Positions 7,041 to 12,895 of a stretch of DNA of 16,982 nucleotides are shown one piece after another. This DNA comes from Moduliflexus sp964602655 (GTDB lineage Bacteria > Moduliflexota > Moduliflexia > Moduliflexales > Moduliflexaceae): contig CAZRSF010000102.1 in NCBI GenBank assembly GCA_964602655.1, forward strand, positions 1 through 16,982. The letters run 5' to 3'. Below the pieces are notes generated by a model. The model saw nothing but the letters and a program-made list of their open reading frames with translations. It did not search any database and was not told where the DNA came from. The translations under genes and the position numbers were made by a program. Within the stretch, counting starts at the first letter, position 1, and every line of letters starts with the position of its first letter.

Positions 7041-9989
7041 ATGAAACAATGGCTAAAACAGATCGCATGGTTGTCAGGCATACTGCTCTTGTGCGTCGTT
7101 CCCGCCTACGGACAGGAGGCGATGGAACAACTGCCCGCCGTATTTTCGACCGGTCTGACGGTCGCGGCCACGCCGGAAGAGGCGCTGCCTGCCGGGGCGG
7201 TTGCCTACGTCCGTCTCAATAACGCGTTGACGCTGTTAGAGAATCTCGATGCCTTCGCTGCGACGATTGTCCCTGAAAAAGCCCTGCCTGCCGAATTTCA
7301 GGAGATGTTCGCCAAACCGAAACCGCTCATTACGTTTCTTGGGATGCAGATAACGGGGCAGCCTGTCGAATCAGCCCAGTTCTCAGCCTTAACCGGCTTC
7401 GCGTTAGATCGTCCGATCTCTTTTGCGCTCTACCCGATGCCGAATGCGTTCGTGCTGAGTGCGCCGATTTCGAATTCTACCGTCGCTGCCGGCATGATTC
7501 AGGGCGTCTTGCAGCCGTCTGCCATCACCAAAGAGCAGAGCGGCGACCTGACCTATTATCACATCGTGTCGGGCAATGGCGATATGCCCGATGACCTGTA
7601 TTTGATTGCCACCGAGCAGACCGCGTTTTTCTGCGGCTCGACCGATATGCTGAACATGCTCGTCGCCGCGAAAGCCGACGCGAACTTGATGACAGACCCG
7701 ATGATCAAGGACGGCGTCGCGGCGTATGAAAAGGGCGATCTGACGGTCATTCTCAGCCCGCAGGCGCTGAAGCCGCAAATTCCGATGGCGCAGCAGCAAT
7801 TGGACGCTCTCCCGGCGCAGTTATTTACGACGATTCGCATGGGATTGACCGACATGCCGGTCGCGGAGCGGATGATGCTCGACACCAGGTTACGCTTCCA
7901 GTTCGGCGTGCAAAGCCTCGATCAATTGGTGAACTACGCCGAAGCGTACACGACCGGCATCGCGCGCGTGTTAGTTGCTTCGCTCGGACAATTACTCACG
8001 AATCTGGACGGCGCGGTCGTCAGCCTCGACCTTGACGCGGTGTATCAGCAGCTTGCGTTCGCCGTTTTTTCGAAAGATATTCTGCCGGAGAAGTTGACGC
8101 AGCCGCTTCCGCTCGACACGCTGAAACGCTCGCTGGCGCTGCTGCCGGGCGAAAAGAATTCCCTGGTCGCCATCGGCAAACAGCCGCAAGGCGCGCCTTC
8201 TCCGCTGGTTGCCGCCATGCTGACCGAGATCGAGAAAGAACTTACGGCCAAATCGCTGCCGACCGAAGCCTTTACCGCGATCAAAACGTATCTGCTCAGC
8301 CAGCAAGTCTGCCCGACGCTGGAATCGAAGGCGGATTGGACGCTGCGCACGGTGATTCCGATGTCAATGAAGACCGATTTCAGCACATTCGCGACGCTGT
8401 GGGCATGGGCGAAACATCAATCCGACCGTATGGAGAACGAACCCTGGGCGCATCGCCTGCTGCTGCTCCCTGCTGGCGTCATCGAGCCGTATTTCAAGGA
8501 AAAAGCCGATGTTGCCGCCACCAATCGCGCACAGAATCAGTTATTCGAAGCGTTGCTGCAATCGAAACCATTTGTGAGCTACACGAATTCCTTTGCCGCT
8601 GAGGACGCGGGCAACGGCGCGAAAAAGCTGGTGTCGAGCGATATTTTTACGACGCGGAATGGCATGTTCGGCTATCAGCAGCATGAATTGATCAGCCGCC
8701 GGATCATGTTCGTCAAGGCGGCGGGCGACGCGGAATTGGTCTATACCGGCGCTGCGGACGCCGCGCAATTCGAGGCTGTGGCGAACGCGAGCTATCCGCC
8801 GATTTCGGCGGCGATGACCAAACTGCTGGATCGCGTTCCGGCCAACGCTTCGATGTTCGCCATCGCCAGACCGTTCCGCCTGCTTCCTGACCTGTTCGAC
8901 ACGCTCGTCGGCTTGGAAGACGTGACGCACCGCGAATTAGACGCGTTCCTCGCCGCATCCCAGAAAATTTACGACGAGAGCGGCCTGGAAGGATTCGAGC
9001 AGAAATTGCTGGAAAGCGGCATTGATCTTCCATTTGCGCTGGAAGGATTGTTCGTGGATGAAAATAACAAGGTCTTCGCCACCCTTCCCAGCGGGCTGCA
9101 TTATCCGCGCCCGATAGCGATGCCGGTCGTGAAAGACCTCTTTGCCGATGTGCTGGCTGCGGCTCCGACGGTCGGCGGCAATCTGTCGTATATGACCGCG
9201 CAGCCCGGACGCATCGAATTCGCGACGGTTCAGAGCGCCGATGCCTTCGCGCTGCTCGTCAAAAGCGTCACCAATAAGGTGTTCGAAAAATACGTCAGCG
9301 CGCCTGACGGAATGCAGCAGCTTCAGGGCACATTCATGCACCCGGCGGATTATCAGCAATCAGGGACGCTGCTGCTGTCGAATCCGATTTGGAAAGCGAT
9401 GGAAGATGAAGAGATCGGCACAATCGAGGGCGATGAAGGCGATAACAACGAATCCGAAGTGTTGACTGGCACGACAGATATAATGCGGTCGTATGGAACG
9501 GCGCTCGGTTCGTGGCAGGTGGATAATAACACCTATCCGAAATACGCGACTGTCACGCCGATTGCGGATGTGGATTTCTCCGGCGGAAGCTACGACAGCG
9601 CATATTATGAAGGGAGCCTTCTCGATGAATGGGGCAACCCGATTTACTACCTCTCCGACGCCGAAGGGAGCGATTACCTGCTCGTCAGCTACGGCGAAAA
9701 CGGTGTGCCTGGCGCGGGGGACGGCGAGGAGAGCGATGACGCGATCTATATGGGCGGCATGCTGATTGCTCCGCCGTCATTCGAGGGTGACGACATGACG
9801 TTGAGCCTCAATAGAGCGCTCTTTTTCGCGATTCAGCAGAACGCTGTTGATTTTGTCAACTCCGTCTTAGACGAAGGCGCAGACCCATCTGCGGCAAATG
9901 GCGACGGCGTCTTTGCGATGGCGCTGGCCGAACAACTCGGCTTCAGCGAGATCGTCACCTTGCTGGAAGAAGCCAGTGCAGAGGAATAA
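7041..9989 (+). CDS. Exported DUF3352-like protein with GspG-like and ankyrin-like C-terminal parts
   Basis: This 982-residue protein follows a strong ribosome site (AGGGAGGA). Residues 1-24 are a signal peptide with a likely cut after AYG, so it is periplasmic or outer. The N-terminal part contains LPAGAVAYVRLNNALTLLEN (starting near 50), typical of DUF3352-like proteins of unknown function. A long alpha/beta region follows to about 800. Residues 815-910 resemble the globular domain of the type II secretion pseudopilin GspG: ALGSWQVDNNTYP, DEWGNPIYYL (862-871) and SYGENGVPG, then an acidic loop (884-902) like its calcium site. The pilin N-terminal helix is absent. The last 60 residues contain VDFVNSVLDEGADPSAANGD, an ankyrin-like repeat. 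It is preceded by its own spacer and followed by an inverted repeat, so it is probably transcribed alone. The reading frame is certain; the function is not. Confidence 0.72.
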   Translation: MKQWLKQIAWLSGILLLCVVPAYGQEAMEQLPAVFSTGLTVAATPEEALPAGAVAYVRLNNALTLLENLDAFAATIVPEKALPAEFQEMFAKPKPLITFLGMQITGQPVESAQFSALTGFALDRPISFALYPMPNAFVLSAPISNSTVAAGMIQGVLQPSAITKEQSGDLTYYHIVSGNGDMPDDLYLIATEQTAFFCGSTDMLNMLVAAKADANLMTDPMIKDGVAAYEKGDLTVILSPQALKPQIPMAQQQLDALPAQLFTTIRMGLTDMPVAERMMLDTRLRFQFGVQSLDQLVNYAEAYTTGIARVLVASLGQLLTNLDGAVVSLDLDAVYQQLAFAVFSKDILPEKLTQPLPLDTLKRSLALLPGEKNSLVAIGKQPQGAPSPLVAAMLTEIEKELTAKSLPTEAFTAIKTYLLSQQVCPTLESKADWTLRTVIPMSMKTDFSTFATLWAWAKHQSDRMENEPWAHRLLLLPAGVIEPYFKEKADVAATNRAQNQLFEALLQSKPFVSYTNSFAAEDAGNGAKKLVSSDIFTTRNGMFGYQQHELISRRIMFVKAAGDAELVYTGAADAAQFEAVANASYPPISAAMTKLLDRVPANASMFAIARPFRLLPDLFDTLVGLEDVTHRELDAFLAASQKIYDESGLEGFEQKLLESGIDLPFALEGLFVDENNKVFATLPSGLHYPRPIAMPVVKDLFADVLAAAPTVGGNLSYMTAQPGRIEFATVQSADAFALLVKSVTNKVFEKYVSAPDGMQQLQGTFMHPADYQQSGTLLLSNPIWKAMEDEEIGTIEGDEGDNNESEVLTGTTDIMRSYGTALGSWQVDNNTYPKYATVTPIADVDFSGGSYDSAYYEGSLLDEWGNPIYYLSDAEGSDYLLVSYGENGVPGAGDGEESDDAIYMGGMLIAPPSFEGDDMTLSLNRALFFAIQQNAVDFVNSVLDEGADPSAANGDGVFAMALAEQLGFSEIVTLLEEASAEE

Positions 9990-9996
9990 GCGCGCG

Positions 9997-10030
9997 ATCC
10001 CTGTCAGGGTTTCAAAACCCTGACAGGGAT
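9997..10030. repeat. 16-base perfect inverted repeat (CCCTGACAGGG family)
   Basis: ATCCCTGTCAGGGTTT (9997-10012) and AAACCCTGACAGGGAT (10015-10030) are exact inverses with two bases between. It lies 7 bases after the large exported-protein gene and just before the ribosome site of the first antitoxin. It could act as a terminator hairpin and as an antitoxin operator. A sister element at 12787 has no toxin-antitoxin pair, so the sequence is a dispersed repeat first. Confidence 0.8.
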
Positions 10031-10110
10031 TTCGATTCGGAGGAACACGATGACAAAAGAAGAATTGAAACAAGAGATCGAACGTTTGCCTGATGAGGCT
10101 GTCGAGCAGG
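10016..10110 (+). repeat. Direct repeat, copy 1: antitoxin leader and N-terminal codons
   Basis: This segment repeats at 10641-10735 (offset 625) with only a few differences: two bases in the leader and a handful of mostly silent changes near the end. It covers half of the inverted repeat, the TTCGATTCGGAGGAACACG ribosome-site leader and the first 20 antitoxin codons. Confidence 0.9.
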
Positions 10111-10226
10111 TGTATGTTTTTGTGTGCCAGATATTTCCGAAACAACCGCACAAAAAGCCACTTCGGTCATTCAAGTTGAAAGGGCAGTTCGACCATATTC
10201 GACTGCGAGAGATCGCGTATGAGTAA
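10050..10226 (+). CDS. Small DUF2281-type antitoxin
   Basis: This 58-residue protein begins MTKEELKQEIERLPDEAVEQ and ends FKLKGQFDHIRLREIAYE. Both ends fit small antitoxins of the DUF2281/VapB-like group that pair with PIN toxins. The C terminus would bind and block the toxin active site. GGAGGA stands 6 bases before the ATG. The stop overlaps the toxin ATG by 8 bases (10219-10226), the usual arrangement of such pairs. No DNA-binding domain can be seen at this length, so autoregulation may need another factor. The first 20 residues are almost identical to those of the next antitoxin (10675), while the rest is unrelated. Confidence 0.8.
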   Translation: MTKEELKQEIERLPDEAVEQVYVFVCQIFPKQPHKKPLRSFKLKGQFDHIRLREIAYE

Positions 10227-10629
10227 AATCCTGCTTGATACGAATGTGCTGATTTATGCCATTGACGAAAATTCCGCATTCTATTCGGCAGCGCGGAAGA
10301 TGTTCGACTCAGAGCATGAGTTGTTTACGACCAGCAAGAATATTTCGGAATTCTTCGCTGTGATCACACGAGCGCCGGTCATTTCGCTTTCTATCGAAGA
10401 AGCGTTAGATGTGATCGAAGACTTTTCCTCGTTGCTCACGATTCTTTATCCGACGCCGCAATCCATGACGATTTTCCAACGTCTGCTGCGACAGTATAAA
10501 TTCACCGGACTGAAAATTCATGACCTTGAAATTGCGTGTATCGGATTAGCCTATCATATAAAGCATATCGCAACGTGCAATATCAAAGATTTCGAGGGGA
10601 TTCAAGAAGTCAACTTGTTGACGTTGTGA
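10219..10629 (+). CDS. vapC: PIN-domain toxin (VapC-like ribonuclease)
   Basis: This 136-residue protein is a complete PIN domain. The metal-binding acidic residues are in place: Asp7 in LLDTNVLIY, Glu44 in NISEFF, Asp102 in IHDLEIA and Asp124 in NIKDFEG. VapC toxins are Mg2+-dependent RNases that cut tRNA or rRNA and stop translation until held by their antitoxin. The gene overlaps its antitoxin by 8 bases. It is clearly different from the second toxin at 10998 outside the active-site motifs, so the two pairs are not a simple recent duplication of whole operons. Confidence 0.92.
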   Translation: MSKILLDTNVLIYAIDENSAFYSAARKMFDSEHELFTTSKNISEFFAVITRAPVISLSIEEALDVIEDFSSLLTILYPTPQSMTIFQRLLRQYKFTGLKIHDLEIACIGLAYHIKHIATCNIKDFEGIQEVNLLTL

Positions 10630-10640
10630 GCAGGATTTAG

Positions 10641-10735
10641 AACCCTGACAGGGGGTTCGATTCGGAGGAACACGATGACAAAAGAAGAATTGAAACAAGA
10701 GATCGAACGTTTACCTGATGAGGCGTTGGAACAGA
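10641..10735 (+). repeat. Direct repeat, copy 2: antitoxin leader and N-terminal codons
   Basis: This is the second copy of the segment at 10016-10110. It starts inside the inverted repeat (AACCCTGACAGGG only), so the hairpin-forming left arm is missing here. Identity ends abruptly after about codon 20 of the antitoxin. Confidence 0.9.
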
Positions 10736-11001
10736 TCATGATCCGCATCAGCAAAGGCCATGAAGACCGATGGCTGTTACCGAAATCGGCGCAGCGGCAA
10801 ATTGGTCTTGAGGCGGGCATGATGTTCGTCGTGCGACAGGCGGAAAATGGCGATCTGTATTTGCAACGCGAGCAAGAGGCTGAAGCGGTTGAGAAAAACG
10901 GTTTTTTAGTCGTCCGCTCGCAGATCGGCGATATGACCGATATTGTCGGTCATGAGCGCGACGCGCGGATGAGCCGATTGATGAGGCGGGCAGGACTATG
11001 A
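10675..11001 (+). CDS. vapB: Antitoxin with AbrB-type domain
   Basis: This 108-residue protein begins MTKEELKQEIERLPDEALEQ, the same N-terminal module as the preceding small antitoxin. A swapped-hairpin AbrB/SpoVT-like DNA-binding segment then follows at about 22-65: RWLLPKSAQRQIGLEAGMMF and then VVRQAENGDLYLQRE. The C-terminal third (QIGDMTDIVGHERDARMSRL) resembles the toxin-binding tail of AbrB-type VapB proteins. It should bind its own promoter and neutralise the next-door PIN toxin. GGAGGA lies 6 bases before the ATG, and the stop overlaps the toxin start by four bases. Most AbrB antitoxins start at the hairpin domain, so the extra N-terminal module is unusual. Confidence 0.85.
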   Translation: MTKEELKQEIERLPDEALEQIMIRISKGHEDRWLLPKSAQRQIGLEAGMMFVVRQAENGDLYLQREQEAEAVEKNGFLVVRSQIGDMTDIVGHERDARMSRLMRRAGL

Positions 11002-11432
11002 GAATGTTATTCGACACCTCATTTTTTGTGGCGGCGCTGCTCGAAACACATCCCATGCACGCTCGCGCATTTCCCTATCTGGAACAGGTGCGAAACGGCC
11101 ACATCACAGGCTATGTGGCCGCGCATTCTCTGGCGGAACTCTATGCCATTCTTACCGCTTTGCCGACCCATCCGCGCATTTCTCCGACGCTGGCTTCTCA
11201 GCTTATCGAACATGACGTGATCAAGATATTCGACGTCATCCCGCTATCAGCGGCAGATTATCTTGCCGTCATCAAACATCTTGCGCAAGAGGATATTCGC
11301 GGCGGCGTGACGTATGATGCCCTGATACTCTTTGCCGCCATGCAAGCAAACGTCGATCAAGTGATGACGCTGAATGCGAAAGATTTTCGCCGAATTTATC
11401 CTGCCTTTGCGCAAAACATCACGACCCCGTAG
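10998..11432 (+). CDS. vapC: PIN-domain toxin (VapC-like ribonuclease), second pair
   Basis: This 144-residue PIN domain has Asp6 in MLFDTSFFVAAL, Glu47 in SLAELYA, Asp107 in TYDALI and Asp129 in LNAKDFRRI, a full set of metal ligands. The expected activity is Mg2+-dependent endoribonuclease action on structured RNA, held in check by the AbrB-type antitoxin. Its ATG overlaps the antitoxin stop (ATGA), so the two are translationally coupled. No obvious terminator follows. The next 330 bases are repeat-derived. Confidence 0.92.
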   Translation: MRMLFDTSFFVAALLETHPMHARAFPYLEQVRNGHITGYVAAHSLAELYAILTALPTHPRISPTLASQLIEHDVIKIFDVIPLSAADYLAVIKHLAQEDIRGGVTYDALILFAAMQANVDQVMTLNAKDFRRIYPAFAQNITTP

Positions 11433-11764
11433 AACATGATCACGCTGGGCACAACCCCGCGTTAAGTATCTGGACAAAATTATTTTCACTCTTCGACTCC
11501 GCTCAGAGTGACCGTCATGGTGAGCGGACAGGGTTGGCGGCATACGTTTCGCGGTACTGCGGATAATGCAACAGGGCGTACACGTAATAAAAAATAACAA
11601 CCTCACCCCCATCATGCCCAAGGGCTGTTACGTTCTAACATACGCCGCCCGGTTGCCCTGTTGCCCAGCCATAAATGGCCGGGCTCAAAACGGAAGCAGG
11701 CTGAAGCCCGCTTTGAGGGCGCTTCAGCGTCCTTCCGTTTTGAGCCCAGCGATTTATCGCTGGG
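11433..11764. other. Repeat-filled intergenic region without genes
   Basis: This stretch is a patchwork. CTTCGACTCCGCTCAGAGTG (11493-11512) is a familiar interspersed-repeat motif. It is followed by a 65-base piece of methyltransferase coding sequence (11532-11596), an AGGGCTGTTACGTTCT 16-mer (11621-11636, exact copy at 16927-16942) and a 103-base cruciform-type inverted repeat (11663-11765). Open frames here are not supported as genes. Confidence 0.7.
11532..11596 (-). pseudogene. Fragment of a restriction-modification gene
   Basis: These 65 bases match 13372-13436 inside the large restriction-modification gene with two differences. Read on the minus strand they encode the conserved YYVYALLH.PQYRETYAAN block. 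One difference is silent and the other changes His to Tyr. No flanking coding sequence is present, so this is a relic or a mobilised fragment. Confidence 0.85.
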
Positions 11765-11765
11765 C
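11663..11765. repeat. Large nested inverted repeat (cruciform)
   Basis: The arms 11663-11696 and 11732-11765 (34 bases each) are inverses with a few mismatches and share the exact stretch GGGCTCAAAACGGAAG. Each arm is itself a palindrome, for example GCCCAGCGAT/ATCGCTGGGC in the right arm. The centre contains a GCTGAAGC/GCTTCAGC stem. Its right edge contains the stop codon of the minus-strand gene at 11765, so the hairpin may also serve as that gene's terminator. Confidence 0.85.
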
Positions 11766-12208
11766 TACTCCTGTTGTTGCAGCCACGCGCGCGCTTCCTG
11801 TTCATCGGTAAAGTTTGCTAAAACCCCTTTTCCTTCTGCTTCGGTCTGCGTTTCGTGCTGCCACCGCTGCGTGGAAAACCTGGCAAGCGCTGAACCTGGC
11901 GACACTTGCGCGTAATACTTCAATCCGGCCTCTAACAGGCGTGGCGTCACGGTATGCGCAATGTATTCTTGAATTTCCGGCGGCGTCGCGCGATTCATCT
12001 TACTGCTCAGACAAAGCCATTTATGCGCCTGATGGCGAATCACCGCTTGCAGGCAGGCATCATGCATCTCTTGATAGGCTTCGATTAACGCAGGCGTCCA
12101 AAACGTAAACGCGGCAAATTCTTGTACAATGGCCTGTAATTCGGCATCATACCAACACGTAATGAATTCCGGTTTCTCGTAAAAAATAACGCGTGAAGAT
12201 GTGTTCAT
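11765..12208 (-). CDS. Hypothetical protein, probably SpoIIAA/STAS-like
   Basis: This 147-residue soluble protein has no signal peptide or membrane span. AAGGAG lies 8 bases before the ATG at 12208. The layout is an N-terminal two-strand start (RVIFYEKPEFITCWYDAELQ), a helical middle with TFWTPALIEAYQEMHDACL (54 and before), a strand-rich WLCLSSKMNRATPPEIQEYI block and the ending FTDEQEARAWLQQQE. This pattern, with an xxFxxEEEAxxWL ending, is that of small SpoIIAA/STAS-like proteins of unknown role common in Bacteroidota and cyanobacteria. The match rests on overall pattern, not on a catalytic motif. The gene at 12304 shares the ending and may be a distant relative. Both run in the same direction with 95 bases between. 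Confidence 0.65.
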   Translation of the reverse strand: MNTSSRVIFYEKPEFITCWYDAELQAIVQEFAAFTFWTPALIEAYQEMHDACLQAVIRHQAHKWLCLSSKMNRATPPEIQEYIAHTVTPRLLEAGLKYYAQVSPGSALARFSTQRWQHETQTEAEGKGVLANFTDEQEARAWLQQQE

Positions 12209-12252
12209 GCGCGTACTCCTTTTTCAATGCGGTTGTTTCGTTGTTTCAACTC

Positions 12253-12281
12253 GGTCGTTCCGGTCAGCTGTCGGAATGACC
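12253..12281 (-). terminator. Possible hairpin between the two small minus-strand genes
   Basis: GGTCGTTCCG (12253-12262) and CGGAATGACC (12272-12281) can pair with one G-T wobble around a 9-base loop, about 23 bases past the stop of the 12304 gene. There is no clear T-run, so it may be a weak terminator or a processing site. Confidence 0.3.
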
Positions 12282-12303
12282 TGTTCGCTTGAGACTACCG
12301 ACA

Positions 12304-12696
12304 TTACGCGGCGTCAAGCCAGGTTTCGGCCTCCTCTTTCGTCGCAAATGATTTGTTTCGGGATTTGATGCCCGATGTAGTCGCGTAACGGCCCATCGGC
12401 ATTTCAATCGCCCGATTTACTCCCACGACCTGGGCGCTTTTTCCTCCCGTATCGGCGGTGATTTTTTGGGACTCGATAATGATCTGAGCGACTTCGGGCG
12501 GCGGTGTTTTGAATTCGTGCAAATCAGCCAGCACCGAATACCCTGAAGAAAGTTTTCGAATACCGTTCTTGATCGCGTCAAAAAAGCTTTGCGCGATCTC
12601 GACATTTCTCCAAAATCCTTTTCCTGTGAGATATAATCGGTTTTTCTCTACGTCAATTTCTACAGCATAGTGTTCGGTTTTCGCAATGGTTTCCAT
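12304..12696 (-). CDS. Hypothetical protein, probably SpoIIAA/STAS-like
   Basis: This 130-residue protein starts at ATG 12696, directly after AAGGAGAGG. The frame is open 39 bases further upstream, but without a ribosome site there. It begins METIAKTEHYAVEIDVEKNR and has a strand-helix-strand layout with GFWRNVEIAQSFFDAIKNGI, then SGYSVLADLHEFKTPPPEVA. It ends FATKEEAETWLDAA, the closing motif also seen in the next minus-strand protein. This fits the fold of SpoIIAA/STAS-like single-domain proteins, where a central strand (YSVLADL) precedes the regulatory loop. No DSSG serine motif is visible. No signal peptide or membrane segment is present, and no specific function can be given. Confidence 0.68.
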   Translation of the reverse strand: METIAKTEHYAVEIDVEKNRLYLTGKGFWRNVEIAQSFFDAIKNGIRKLSSGYSVLADLHEFKTPPPEVAQIIIESQKITADTGGKSAQVVGVNRAIEMPMGRYATTSGIKSRNKSFATKEEAETWLDAA

Positions 12697-12786
12697 ACAT
12701 CCTCTCCTTGTTGCGGTTGTGGCGCATTCGCTCACGATTCACCGGGGCGTCATCCGGTGTACACATATTCATTCGGCTTGAACCAG

Positions 12787-12819
12787 ACCCCTGACAGGGT
12801 TTTAAACCCTGTCAGGGGT
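12787..12819. repeat. 16-base perfect inverted repeat (CCCTGACAGGG family)
   Basis: ACCCCTGACAGGGTTT (12787-12802) and AAACCCTGTCAGGGGT (12804-12819) are exact inverses separated by one base. It belongs to the same family as the element at 9997-10030, here without a toxin-antitoxin neighbour. Both are followed by TTCGAT. Confidence 0.8.
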
Positions 12820-12826
12820 TTCGATG

Positions 12827-12882
12827 AGGAGTGCAAAAGCGCAGCTTTTGACGCCAAAGCTTCGCTTTGAGACTCCTTTTTT
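12827..12882 (+). terminator. Branched hairpin with T-run between convergent-free genes
   Basis: An outer stem AGGAGT (12827-12832) / ACTCCT (12872-12877) encloses two hairpins: CAAAAGC/GCTTTTG (12834-12850) and CAAAGC/GCTTTG (12855-12869). Six T follow (12877-12882). On the plus strand it looks like an intrinsic terminator, although no plus-strand gene ends here. On the minus strand it is the first structure after the restriction-modification gene. It is probably a dispersed repeat used as a terminator. Confidence 0.5.
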
Positions 12883-12895
12883 ATCTCATTCCACC

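Noticed and set aside
11566..11811. Small plus-strand open frame in the repeat region
   Set aside because: It reads through the methyltransferase relic in antisense and the cruciform repeat, so it is not a gene.
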